In this document: positions 1 to 8,635 of the stretch, piece by piece | Position numbering within the stretch: the stretch's first letter is position 1 | Layout of the letters: each line of letters opens with the position of its first letter | NCBI GenBank assembly: GCA_004562915.1 | Contig: SFQZ01000027.1 | Span: 1-52,321, forward strand | DNA: 52,321 nucleotides | Source: a bacterium | Lineage (GTDB): Bacteria; Bacillota_A; Clostridia; Lachnospirales; Lachnospiraceae | Direction: 5' to 3' | Position numbers and translations under genes: made by a program | Notes under the pieces: generated by a model | The model's input: the letters and a program-made list of their open reading frames with translations, nothing else | Told to the model about the DNA's origin: nothing | The model's database searches: none

Positions 1-182
1 GGAATAACAGATACAGAAAAAATACTGCCAGAAAATCGAGGGGACCTTCCTATTTGAGGTCTCCTGGAAGTCGTACCCGGGTGGTTATTCATCGCTTACC
101 TTTAATACATATTTTTTCATATCACCATTCCTTCTCTTTTGAATACATAGTATCGTTTTTCATAGCCCATATAATAACAGAT
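1..182. other. Window edge, no gene recognised
   Basis: No convincing coding frame is seen here. A short inverted repeat pairs AGGGGACCT (39-47) with AGGTCTCCT (57-65) with one G-U pair, but no U-tract follows directly on either strand. I cannot name it; it could be part of an element that continues outside the window. Confidence 0.4.
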
Positions 183-222
183 AAAAAAAAGCTGCACAAC
201 CCGGGGGAGGGGTTATACAGCC
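183..222 (-). terminator. Rho-independent terminator after the LysR gene
   Basis: Read on the minus strand, GCTGTATAACCC pairs with GGGTTGTGCAGC (two G-U pairs) around a C-rich loop and is followed by eight T residues. It lies about 40 bp past the LysR stop and closes the methyltransferase/deacylase/LysR operon. Confidence 0.8.
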
Positions 223-262
223 ATTCATTTTTTCCTGTTTATCCATTCCAATTTTTCATATC

Positions 263-1195
263 TTATTTTTTTATATATCCCGGCTGGTTTTTTAAGGATG
301 CTTCAATAAACTCCGCAAAAACTTCTGCCGTCTCTCCAAGAGCTTCTTCTTCCCGTTTCAGATATCCAAAAATCACCTGACTATCTTCCTGTTCCAATGG
401 AATTCCACCGTCTACCGCCTGATTTTCATCACTGGAAAGGTAATTTCCGCTGATATTTGCCAGCCGACTGTTTGTCAACATTCTTTCCATAATGTAGTCA
501 CTGTTCGTTACAACAGCCACATCCATCCCTGTCAATATTTTTCCTTTTCCGTCTTTTACCGTCCAGTAATTTTTTTCAGTAAACTCATCCTGATAACTCT
601 GAATAAAACGCAGCTTATGAAGTTCTGTCTGATCTATACTTTTTTCTGAATAAAGGGGATGTTTCTGTCCCAGATATAAGATGGCATCTACATGAATCAA
701 TGGGATGAATTCCAGATTATTTCTTGTAAGTGCATACTGAAAAGCCACTTTCTGACTATCCATCACATAAACAAATCCCAAATCATCTTTATAATCTCTC
801 ACCCGCTTCATGATATTTGCCACGCTGGTATTATAAACCTGACAATGGATATTTTCTGCATAATGAAGATTATAAAATTCCACAAAACGATTAGCAAACC
901 AGGAACTGGGGTTACAGGAGATATTCAGCCACTCTACTTCTCCTGATCGCGAAAAATCTTTCAGCGCATTCACTTCATCCATAATTTTACAGGCATACTT
1001 GTAGACATGTTTTCCCTGGGCAGTCAGCGCAATACCCCTGGATTGACGCACAAACAATTCCGCACCAACCGATTTTTCCAAAGCCTTTATTGCCTTACTT
1101 ACATTTGACTGAGTTGTATACAAAATTTTTGCTGCTTCGCTAAATGAACCAACGTCTGTACATACCATAAAATAATTCAACTGCTTCAAATCTAA
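263..1195 (-). CDS. LysR family transcriptional regulator
   Basis: A DNA-binding regulator of the LysR family, 310 residues from the chosen start. The N-terminal winged helix-turn-helix is clear (LKQLNYFMVCTDVGSFSEAA, then TQSNVSKAIKALE), followed by a substrate-binding-like effector domain from about residue 90. The open frame extends 11 codons upstream to a GTG at 1228 that would overlap the preceding gene by 17 bp, but the family normally begins close to LKQLNYF, so the ATG at 1195 is preferred; no strong ribosome site decides this. It is the last gene of a minus-strand operon with two methyltransferase domains and an M14-type deacylase, so it probably controls that operon in response to its substrate. 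The ligand is unknown. Confidence 0.85.
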   Translation of the reverse strand, partial: LDLKQLNYFMVCTDVGSFSEAAKILYTTQSNVSKAIKALEKSVGAELFVRQSRGIALTAQGKHVYKYACKIMDEVNALKDFSRSGEVEWLNISCNPSSWFANRFVEFYNLHYAENIHCQVYNTSVANIMKRVRDYKDDLGFVYVMDSQKVAFQYALTRNNLEFIPLIHVDAILYLGQKHPLYSEKSIDQTELHKLRFIQSYQDEFTEKNYWTVKDGKGKILTGMDVAVVTNSDYIMERMLTNSRLANISGNYLSSDENQAVDGGIPLEQEDSQVIFGYLKREEEALGETAEVFAEFIEASLKNQPGYIKK

Positions 1196-1211
1196 CATAT
1201 CTATATATTTC

Positions 1212-2906
1212 TTATCCTTTTCTTGCACATAACATAAACATAGGTGTAGGATTATAAAATTCGTCTTTTTCCATATAGATTCTCTTACTGATACCCAAAT
1301 CTATAGAAAATCTCTCCATTCCCATCTGTCCCAAAACATCTATATCCCATGCCGGACGAACATAAGAACTGATGGGCAGCTGACGTTTGATTTCTTCACA
1401 CTCTTCCATCATGTTATCTCCCAATGTATGGTGGGCATGATTTTCCGGAAGATGGGAAGTATCAGCAAAATTGCCGGCTCCATAATTGGCATCAAAATTC
1501 AGTAACATTCCGTCTTTTTTCAGCACCCGTTTCCATTCTCCATATGCCTGCTCCACATCCGGCAGTGTCCAGGTAAGGTTTCTGGTTATGACCAGATCAA
1601 AAGTCTCGTCTTCAAATTCCAGATTTTCCGCATCCATCACACGGAAATGACAGTTTGCCTGCTCTTCTTTGGCCAACTTGATGGAACGCTCAATCATCTC
1701 CGGAGTGAGATCTATACCGATGACCTCATGCCCCTCTTTTGCCAGCAGAATAGTAAAAAAACCGGTTCCGCATCCCACATCCAGAATTTTAAGCTTTTTA
1801 TCCTTAGGTATCCATGCAGATATTTCTTTCATCCAACGGGCTGCCATAGGACTGTGCAGTTCTGCTTTTCTCTGCTCCACAAAGCTTTCACTTCGTTTCC
1901 CCCAGTAATGAACAATTCGTTCTTTCCTGTCATCGTACTTTTTCACAATTCGTCCATATGCAATCATGGGACCATCTGCTACAACCTGCAGCGTTTTTGT
2001 CTGATACAGAATGACACCATCAAATTCTGCCCGGCTGTATTCTATTACATTTCCCTCATAATCTCTGACTTCTCCTAGTATTTCATTTTTGCGAATCATA
2101 TCTCCGGCATTCTTAAAAGGATACCAGCATCCATTATGGGATGCACTTTGATACCTCACATCTTCCACATCCAGAGGATAATAGGTTCTGTTATCCTTCT
2201 GTCCTGTGTATACTCCCAAATGACAGAGGATATTTCTCACATCCCGGCGGGTGGAACGTACTTCCTCGGTTGTCCATACTCCCATACCGCCTCTCTCAAT
2301 CAGAATTCCCGGCACTCCCTGAGAAGCTGCATAGTTATAAGAACCTCCGGACGCTACATTTGACTTTACCATATAGGGAACGTCCACCTGCTCCGCCATC
2401 TGCCTTGATGCTGATACTACTTCTTCGGATGCTTTCCCCGCATAATATACATAAGGGGTAAGCTGTTCATAATCATCTCCACTGTGAAGATCAATATAAT
2501 AGTCCGCAATCGTATGAAGATTTTGAGAGATTGCCCAGGCAAGCTGCTCCATCTCTGTTCCTTTTGGATTTCCGGGAAATACCCTGTTCAGATTTTTCCC
2601 ATCTGAAAGTCCCATACTTCCATTTCTTCGCTCAAAGGCCGGTCGATTGACAACTTTTATGATAATAACTGTTCCCACCACTTTTTCTATTTTGAGCTTT
2701 TGCGTAAGTTCTATCGCTGACTGGATCCCCACATATTCTCCCGCATGTACCCCTGCAGTGATCAACACAGTCTTTCCCGGAGTTTTTCCATGAAGAATCG
2801 CCGCCGGAAGCCGGAACTTTCCATTTTCCAATTCCAGATATCCGCTTACTTTCTCTCCGGGCTGTGCTTCCATATTACATAACCGAAATCCTTCCTGCTT
2901 ACACAT
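1212..2906 (-). CDS. Fusion: M14-type deacylase (AstE/AspA family) + SAM methyltransferase
   Basis: This 564-residue protein joins two enzymes. Residues about 1-325 are a succinylglutamate desuccinylase/aspartoacylase-like zinc hydrolase: GVHAGEY carries the His-x-x-Glu ligands, YIDLHSGDD the second His, and ILIERGG a likely catalytic Glu. Residues about 326-564 are a class I SAM-dependent methyltransferase with motif I ILDVGCGTGFF and the acidic end of beta-2 in VIGIDLTPEM. The methyltransferase half closely resembles the separate protein encoded just upstream: both share VI(T/S)RNLTW, LLNFDAN, RP(A/Q)WD and TPMFM. Start 2906 has AAGGAG just ahead and lies 3 bp past the upstream stop, so the genes are translationally linked. 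A natural guess is that a small acylated or amide-bearing compound is hydrolysed and methylated. The substrate is unknown; the fusion is one uninterrupted frame. Confidence 0.85.
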   Translation of the reverse strand: MCKQEGFRLCNMEAQPGEKVSGYLELENGKFRLPAAILHGKTPGKTVLITAGVHAGEYVGIQSAIELTQKLKIEKVVGTVIIIKVVNRPAFERRNGSMGLSDGKNLNRVFPGNPKGTEMEQLAWAISQNLHTIADYYIDLHSGDDYEQLTPYVYYAGKASEEVVSASRQMAEQVDVPYMVKSNVASGGSYNYAASQGVPGILIERGGMGVWTTEEVRSTRRDVRNILCHLGVYTGQKDNRTYYPLDVEDVRYQSASHNGCWYPFKNAGDMIRKNEILGEVRDYEGNVIEYSRAEFDGVILYQTKTLQVVADGPMIAYGRIVKKYDDRKERIVHYWGKRSESFVEQRKAELHSPMAARWMKEISAWIPKDKKLKILDVGCGTGFFTILLAKEGHEVIGIDLTPEMIERSIKLAKEEQANCHFRVMDAENLEFEDETFDLVITRNLTWTLPDVEQAYGEWKRVLKKDGMLLNFDANYGAGNFADTSHLPENHAHHTLGDNMMEECEEIKRQLPISSYVRPAWDIDVLGQMGMERFSIDLGISKRIYMEKDEFYNPTPMFMLCARKG

Positions 2907-2909
2907 TTT

Positions 2910-3695
2910 TTACTCCTTTACTCCATAAATCATAAACATTGGTGTAGAACCATAATTCAGCTTTTCTTCTTCGCTCCACACTTTCTTCCAAATCCCTGTA
3001 TCCGTTATAATATGTTTCATTCCCTGCTCTTTCAATATCCGAACATCCCACTGGGGTCGTCCGATGGCTGACAGAGGAACCTGAAGAGCAATCTGTTCCA
3101 TGGTGTCAATATCAGTGCACAGATAATGATCCTCCAAATGATTGCTCTCTACATTTTTTCTATCCTGTTCATAAGCCCTTTTCTTTTCTTCATCATAAAG
3201 ATATCCATACCAGTTTGCATCAAAATTCAGCAAAACCCCACCGGACTTTAGTACTCTGCACCACTCCCTGTAAGCCTGATCAGGCTTTTCCAGATTCCAT
3301 GTAAGATTTCTTGATATAACAACATCAAAACTGTTATCCATAAATGCAAGATTTTGAGCATCCATCCGAAAAAAAGACACTTTCTCATCCAGATTTTTTC
3401 CGCATTTTTTACCATTCATTTTTATATTTTCTCTGGCCTTTTCCAGCATCCCCTGTGTATAATCCACTGCTGTCACCTGATAACCAGCTTGTGTCAATAT
3501 CACCGGGAAAAATCCTGGTCCTGTACCGATATCCAGAATTTTCAGTTCATCCTTTTTCTTCTTCGGGAAATGTTTTTCCAGGACTGACAGCCATGCCTGC
3601 TTTTGAATTCCTGCAAGCTCTTTTTCATTTACCTCAGAGTATCCTTCTGTCCGTGTACTCCAATATTGTTCTATTTTTTTTAACAATTCTGCCAT
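2910..3695 (-). CDS. Class I SAM-dependent methyltransferase
   Basis: A stand-alone methyltransferase of about 261 residues. Motif I is ILDIGTGPGFFPV and the next strand ends in VTAVDYTQGM; FFRMDAQNLAF and VISRNLTWNLEKPDQAY match the methyltransferase half of the neighbouring fusion, as does the C-terminal STPMFM. It is therefore a paralogue and probably acts on the same compound or pathway. The frame opens six codons earlier (3713), but AAGGA sits seven bases before the ATG at 3695, which is the better start. It is first in the minus-strand operon. Cytoplasmic; the methyl acceptor cannot be told from sequence. Confidence 0.85.
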   Translation of the reverse strand: MAELLKKIEQYWSTRTEGYSEVNEKELAGIQKQAWLSVLEKHFPKKKKDELKILDIGTGPGFFPVILTQAGYQVTAVDYTQGMLEKARENIKMNGKKCGKNLDEKVSFFRMDAQNLAFMDNSFDVVISRNLTWNLEKPDQAYREWCRVLKSGGVLLNFDANWYGYLYDEEKKRAYEQDRKNVESNHLEDHYLCTDIDTMEQIALQVPLSAIGRPQWDVRILKEQGMKHIITDTGIWKKVWSEEEKLNYGSTPMFMIYGVKE

Positions 3696-3736
3696 ATTAT
3701 TATCCTTTATCATTGCATTTTACGTATAATTTATCA

Positions 3737-3784
3737 AAATAAAAGGGAACCCACAAGCCCCCGGGGGGGATATCGGACTCCCTT
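3737..3784 (-). terminator. Terminator after the NlpC/P60 gene
   Basis: On the minus strand AAGGGA pairs with TCCCTT around a very G/C-rich core (CCCCC/GGGGG), followed by TTTTATTTT. It sits about 45 bp past the stop of the hydrolase gene and separates it from the methyltransferase operon. Confidence 0.65.
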
Positions 3785-3825
3785 AATTTTTTAATACTTT
3801 TTATTATTCAGAACCATTCTATCTA

Positions 3826-5250
3826 TCAGGTAAATCTCCTGATTGCAAGGATTGTTGTGTGATCCGCTCTTCTGTCATGGGTAATTCCCCATTTGCTTCC
3901 TTTGGCTTCCACAATTCCGCCATAACCATCATAGATCGCTACATGACCGGAATAGCAGATTACATCACCGGCTCTTGCTTCAGAAAGGCTGCTTACAGGC
4001 TTCCCGAGACTTCTCCAACCGGCTGAAGTAGTATAACCACCGCTGTATGCTCCTGTATTCTTCAGAACCTGCCATACAAAATGAGAGCAGTCGATACCAT
4101 TGGTCAGGGAGTTTCCACCCCAAACATAAGGATTACCTACAAACTGATCTGCATACGCTACAATTGCACTTCCGGAAACACCGCTGCTGGAACTGCTGGA
4201 ACTTCCTGAATTACTCGAACTTCCTGTACTACTGCTGCTTCCTGAGCTGTTGGAGTTTCCTGAACTATTGGAACTTCCTGAATTACTGCTTCCGGATGAT
4301 GAAGACTGACTGTTCTGAGATGCTCTGCGTGCTGCTTCTTCTGCCGCACGTTGAGCTGCTTCTGCTTCTGCACGACGTGCTGCTTCTTCTGCCTGTCTTC
4401 TTTCTTCTGCCAGACGATTAATCTCAGCTTCCTGCTGCGCAATCAGATTACTGATCTCAGATGCCTGCTGCTGTGCTGCCGCAATCTGGCTCTCATAATC
4501 ACTGCTTGTAGCTTTCTTTTCATCAATGCGTGCCTGCAGATCAGACTGCTGAGATTCCAAATCGGCTTTCTGAGATTCCAGGGAAGATTTCTGATTCTCC
4601 AAAGAAGATTTCTGATTCTCCAATTCCGTCTTCTGGGTCTCAAGTTCGGTCTTCTGGGTCTCAAGATTATTCTTCAGTTCGGTTACCTGGTCTACAGTTT
4701 TTATGTACTTGTCCAGACTATCACGATCATACTCGTGCATACTCTGAGCGTATTCTGCACGATTCAACATGGAAGAAAAATCACCGGATCCCAAAATCGC
4801 GTTGACCCATGCGGAATTTCCACCATTTTCATAGATATATTTGATACGCTTCTTCATATCTTCATACTGTTGATCTCGATCAGCTTCTGCCTGAGCAAGC
4901 TCTGCCTGTGTCTGTTCAATTTCACCCTGCTTTACAGTAATATCAGCTTCTTTCGCCGTAATACTATTCTGCGTATCCGTAATGCTCTGTTCCGTGCTTG
5001 AGATATCTGATTTGGTAGCATCAATCTGAATCATCAGATCGACCATATCCGCATCCATTGAATTAATCTCCGCCTGTACCTTCATCTGTTTTGCAGAGAG
5101 TGCATCAATTGCATCATTCGTCTCACTCAAACGGCTTTCTGCCTGACTTTTTTCTTGTTTTAGCTGCTGTTCTGTGGTTGCAGATACTGTAAAAGTCTGA
5201 GATAACATCATCGTCAGCCCAAGTACCAAACATACAATTCTTTTTTTCAT
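3826..5250 (-). CDS. Secreted coiled-coil NlpC/P60 peptidoglycan endopeptidase
   Basis: A 474-residue cell-wall hydrolase of the CwlO/PcsB kind that would cut peptide stems of peptidoglycan outside the membrane. Residues 1-25 are a signal peptide ending near VSATT. Residues about 27-310 form a long coiled coil, including a run of near-identical heptads (LETQKTE, LENQKSS, LESQKAD) at about 195-235 and an Ala/Glu/Arg-rich stretch at about 280-310. A Ser/Gly/Asn linker of about 45 residues follows. The NlpC/P60 domain fills the last 115 residues, with catalytic Cys near 388 (GIDCSHF), His near 436 (SGHVAIYDG) and a third polar His near 458. In the family the coiled coil restrains the catalytic domain and can be freed by an FtsEX-type partner; no such partner is nearby. 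It is flanked by its own terminator. Confidence 0.9.
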   Translation of the reverse strand: MKKRIVCLVLGLTMMLSQTFTVSATTEQQLKQEKSQAESRLSETNDAIDALSAKQMKVQAEINSMDADMVDLMIQIDATKSDISSTEQSITDTQNSITAKEADITVKQGEIEQTQAELAQAEADRDQQYEDMKKRIKYIYENGGNSAWVNAILGSGDFSSMLNRAEYAQSMHEYDRDSLDKYIKTVDQVTELKNNLETQKTELETQKTELENQKSSLENQKSSLESQKADLESQQSDLQARIDEKKATSSDYESQIAAAQQQASEISNLIAQQEAEINRLAEERRQAEEAARRAEAEAAQRAAEEAARRASQNSQSSSSGSSNSGSSNSSGNSNSSGSSSSTGSSSNSGSSSSSSSGVSGSAIVAYADQFVGNPYVWGGNSLTNGIDCSHFVWQVLKNTGAYSGGYTTSAGWRSLGKPVSSLSEARAGDVICYSGHVAIYDGYGGIVEAKGSKWGITHDRRADHTTILAIRRFT

Positions 5251-5418
5251 TTAACATTCTCCCAACATAACATTTTTGTGTCCGTAAACTTTCCGTAATA
5301 ATTTCAGCTACTACTCCATCATATTACCATGAACCCACGATGCTTTGCAACCCTTTTTTGCGTGTTTTTTAAAATCATTTTATATTTTTGTAACATTTAT
5401 GTAGCGTTTCTATTATTT

Positions 5419-6192
5419 TTAATGTCTTTCCTCCGTACTTCCATAAGTTTCACAAAACCTTGCGGCAAATGAAGGGTTCTCTTTTCCCATGTACAGATGT
5501 GAAAGATCCCCCACACGCAATCCTCTGAAATATGCGGTTCCTTTTTCTCTTTCTTCGGTCACTACTTCTGTCACGGAAGAAGGTGCCAGAGCCAGACTGT
5601 GCCACAAAATAAAAGGTGATAGATTCCAAAGATGAGACAAAATTACACAGCTGACTCCAAAATGGCAAAATAATGTAATCGTCTCTCTGCTTTCCTTCAC
5701 TACTCTGTAATGAGTTCCATCTCTGACATACCCATACTGTTCCAGAAGCTTGTCAAAATTTTCTGTTACATAATCATACACAGGAACCAGATCACTGTAT
5801 TGCGCTGCCAGAGATGTTCTCCAACCATTTTTGTCAATATATTCCGGGTGTCCTGTCCAGTATCCCGGAACCATATCCCAGAGAATACGCGGCTGATAAT
5901 ATCCGTTTTTTCTCTTACAGTCCGGATAGGCCGCCTGAAGTTCAGGCTCCTGATTAATATCCACCTGTGCCGGAAATTCCTGCAGCCAGTCTTTTGTTTT
6001 GGCTGTCAATCCCAGTTTTTTTAACGTATATGAGGCAGTATCCTGTGCCCTTCCCAGTGGTGACACATAACAGTCACCCACATTCAGATCTTTCGCTGTC
6101 TCTGCCAGCAAAGCTGCCTCTTTGTGTCCTTTTTCCGTCAATGTATCATGCTCATAATCCGGATCTCCATGCCGGACCAGTAATATTCTCAT
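5419..6192 (-). CDS. Histidine phosphatase (phosphoglycerate-mutase superfamily)
   Basis: A 257-residue protein opening with LLVRHGDPDYE, the RHG motif whose His becomes phosphorylated; a second active-site His is in LFCHFGVSC. The family includes phosphoglycerate mutases, cobalamin and sugar-phosphate phosphatases, so the substrate is open. It overlaps the upstream membrane-protein gene by 4 bp (ATGA), so the two are translated together. Last gene of the rarA operon. The region before it in the window (5251-5418) holds no recognised gene. Confidence 0.85.
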   Translation of the reverse strand: MRILLVRHGDPDYEHDTLTEKGHKEAALLAETAKDLNVGDCYVSPLGRAQDTASYTLKKLGLTAKTKDWLQEFPAQVDINQEPELQAAYPDCKRKNGYYQPRILWDMVPGYWTGHPEYIDKNGWRTSLAAQYSDLVPVYDYVTENFDKLLEQYGYVRDGTHYRVVKESRETITLFCHFGVSCVILSHLWNLSPFILWHSLALAPSSVTEVVTEEREKGTAYFRGLRVGDLSHLYMGKENPSFAARFCETYGSTEERH

Positions 6193-7235
6193 ATCCGTTT
6201 TTCTCCTTTTTCTCTCTTCTCCAGACTTTTTTTCCAGTAGCGCTCCAGTGTTTTTCCGTCCAATCCTTCTACAAAACGCTTTTTAAACATCAAAAATTCT
6301 TCTAAATCCATGAGAATATGGTACAAAAGTGCTCTGCTTTCAAATTCTTCTCTTGTAACGGGAAGAGGTTCTTCCTTCATATCCAGAAAGATCTGCTGCA
6401 GAGCCTCCAGCTGCTTTGCAGGAACATTCATTTCTACTACATATTCTTTCATATAAAGAATATATCCGGCAACGATCTTCGCCTGTCCCGGCATATTTCT
6501 GATTCGTTTCAACTCAAAATGCAGATTGTGAAGTGCTGTACACTGATTACTTCTCATCTCAAAATACTCAATATAATATACCGGATGGGATTGGAATGTA
6601 TTATTCTGATACTCATAAGCCTCATGTAGATATTCCTGAAGCTGCTTCTCAAGGTTAATAATATCGTCCCAGACATTTCTGCCGGATGGATTCTCCAAAA
6701 GATATGCCGCCAGTTCTCCGAGGATACTCTGCAGTTTTGCTTCGGTATCCCTCATATAACAAATGATTTCTTTTTTCTGACTGCCATTTCCATGATAAAG
6801 ATTCAGAAGAAGTGCAATCGTAATACCAATCAATACCAGCATAAACTCATTCCAAATAAATTCTCTGGTAAAATGCTCTGTATTGAAAAAATGTGTTCCG
6901 ATCACAATATTTACAGACACTGCCGCTTTCCATCCCAAAACTTCACATAGGATTGTGACACTGAGGACAAAAATACCAAATGCCACCCATTCGCTTTCCA
7001 TATGAGTGAACATCAGCCATGCAAGAAAAACCGATATCACAAAAGTGATCACTCTCACCAGCGATAGTTTTACGGTCTCCCATTTTGTAGTCAAAATTGT
7101 GAGAAATGCAATACTTCCCGCAGATGCTTCAAACTGCAGATGCAAAAGTTGTGCTATATAAATCGCAATGCTGCTTCCCACAGCAAGTTTTATCGCACGC
7201 AGAATTAATCTCATTCTCTGCCTGTTCTTGTCCAC
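6189..7235 (-). CDS. Aromatic acid exporter-like membrane protein (ArAE_1/DUF939)
   Basis: A 348-residue inner-membrane protein. The first 150 residues contain about five to six hydrophobic segments (SSIAIYIAQLL, VITFVISVFLAWLMF, VLIGITIALLLNLY and others) and match the FUSC/ArAE_1 type seen in Firmicutes; the remainder is a long, charged, mostly helical cytoplasmic domain. The family is related to aromatic-acid efflux proteins, but the substrate of this branch is not established. Lies 26 bp after rarA and overlaps the phosphatase gene, indicating one transcript. Confidence 0.8.
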   Translation of the reverse strand: MDKNRQRMRLILRAIKLAVGSSIAIYIAQLLHLQFEASAGSIAFLTILTTKWETVKLSLVRVITFVISVFLAWLMFTHMESEWVAFGIFVLSVTILCEVLGWKAAVSVNIVIGTHFFNTEHFTREFIWNEFMLVLIGITIALLLNLYHGNGSQKKEIICYMRDTEAKLQSILGELAAYLLENPSGRNVWDDIINLEKQLQEYLHEAYEYQNNTFQSHPVYYIEYFEMRSNQCTALHNLHFELKRIRNMPGQAKIVAGYILYMKEYVVEMNVPAKQLEALQQIFLDMKEEPLPVTREEFESRALLYHILMDLEEFLMFKKRFVEGLDGKTLERYWKKSLEKREKGEKRI

Positions 7236-7261
7236 ACCAATCTCCTTTCATTTTATCATCC

Positions 7262-8578
7262 TTACGATAAATGTTTCCACTTTTTCACAGCTTCCAAACG
7301 TTCTTTCACCTGCTTTTCTGCTCCCTGAACTCCCGGTTTGTAATATTCCCGTCCTTTGAGAGACTCCGGCAGACACTCCATACGAGTCAGTTTTTCTTCC
7401 GTATCATGGGCATATTGATATCCGACACCGTAATCCATCTCTTTCATCAATTTGGTAGGTGCATTGCGAAGCCAAAGAGGAACGGGCTCAGTACGTCTGT
7501 CTTTCACATCTTTTTTGCACTGTTCACATGCCTGATACAGGGCATTTGACTTAGGTGCCATGGAAAGATATGTCACAGCATGAGTCAGATGCACATCACA
7601 TTCCGGCATTCCCAGAAAATGACAGGCCTGATATGCCGCAACTGCCACCAAAAGAGCGTTGCTGTCTGCCATTCCCACATCCTCACTGGCAAAACGAATG
7701 AGTCTTCTGGCAATATACAAAGGATTTTCCCCGCCTTCCAACATCCGGCACAACCAATAGATTGCTGCATCCGGATCACTGTTGCGCATGGACTTATGAA
7801 GAGCGGAAATCAGATTATAGTGTTCTTCCCCTGTTTTATCATATAACAGGGACTTTCTGCTGATGCATTGCCCCAACCCTTCGTCTGTAATGGTAATAGC
7901 GTCGGCACTGACTTCTCCGTTCAGCACTGCCATTTCCAGTGTATTCAATGCTGTTCTTGCATCTCCATTAGCAAAAGCAGCGATAGCCTGCAGCTGCTTT
8001 TCTGTTATGCGAATCGTCTGATTGCCAAATCCGGATGAACTAACCAATGCATGATGCAGAAGCTTTGCCAAATCTTTTTCCTCCAGAGATTTTAGAACAA
8101 ATACTTTGCATCGGGATAAAAGCGCCGCATTGATCTCGAAAGACGGATTTTCCGTTGTTGCACCGATCAGGACGATACTTCCTTTCTCCACAAAAGGAAG
8201 GAACGCATCCTGCTGGGCTCTGTTAAAGCGGTGAATCTCATCCACAAAAAGCACGGTACGTATCCCCATCCTCCGGCTGTTCTCCGCCTGATTCATCACT
8301 TCTTTGATTTCTTTGATACCACTTGTCACAGCACTAAAATTGATAAAATCCGCCCTGGTTTTTCCGGCGATGATACTGGCAAGTGTAGTTTTCCCAACTC
8401 CGGGCGGTCCCCAAAAAATCATAGATGATATCTGGTCTTTTTCTATAAGCGAACGAAGCATCTTCCCCTTGCCGAGAAGATGCTCCTGTCCCACAAAATC
8501 CTCCAGCCTGTCCGACCGTAACCTACTGGCCAGAGGAACATTTCGTTCCCTGTCATCGAATAAGGTCATCTGTTCCAT
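7262..8578 (-). CDS. rarA: Replication-associated recombination protein A (AAA+ ATPase)
   Basis: A 438-residue AAA+ ATPase of the RarA/MgsA/WRNIP1 family that acts at stalled replication forks. Walker A is GPPGVGKTTLA, Walker B is VLFVDEIHRFN, sensor 1 is GATTENPSFE, and the C-terminal tetramerisation region carries the family pattern YQACHFLGMPECDVHLTHA. Length is typical. The start is preceded by AGGAGG. A promoter lies in the 57-bp gap before it, so it can be expressed apart from the pan genes upstream. Confidence 0.95.
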   Translation of the reverse strand: MEQMTLFDDRERNVPLASRLRSDRLEDFVGQEHLLGKGKMLRSLIEKDQISSMIFWGPPGVGKTTLASIIAGKTRADFINFSAVTSGIKEIKEVMNQAENSRRMGIRTVLFVDEIHRFNRAQQDAFLPFVEKGSIVLIGATTENPSFEINAALLSRCKVFVLKSLEEKDLAKLLHHALVSSSGFGNQTIRITEKQLQAIAAFANGDARTALNTLEMAVLNGEVSADAITITDEGLGQCISRKSLLYDKTGEEHYNLISALHKSMRNSDPDAAIYWLCRMLEGGENPLYIARRLIRFASEDVGMADSNALLVAVAAYQACHFLGMPECDVHLTHAVTYLSMAPKSNALYQACEQCKKDVKDRRTEPVPLWLRNAPTKLMKEMDYGVGYQYAHDTEEKLTRMECLPESLKGREYYKPGVQGAEKQVKERLEAVKKWKHLS

Positions 8579-8598
8579 CTTCTGACACCTCCTGTTTT

Positions 8599-8627
8599 AT
8601 CTTAGCAAACAGAAGTTCGATTGACAA
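8599..8627 (-). promoter_or_regulatory. rarA promoter candidate
   Basis: On the minus strand TTGTCA (8622-8627) and TAAGAT (8599-8604) are 17 bp apart, about 20 bp ahead of the rarA start. Confidence 0.5.
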
Positions 8628-8635
8628 GGTTTCTA

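Noticed and set aside
4560..4680. Tandem DNA repeat
   Set aside because: It is explained by repeated heptads of the coiled coil in the NlpC/P60 protein.
4047..5001. Long open frames on the plus strand opposite the hydrolase gene
   Set aside because: They mirror the repetitive Ser/Gly and coiled-coil coding region, have no ribosome site and match no family.
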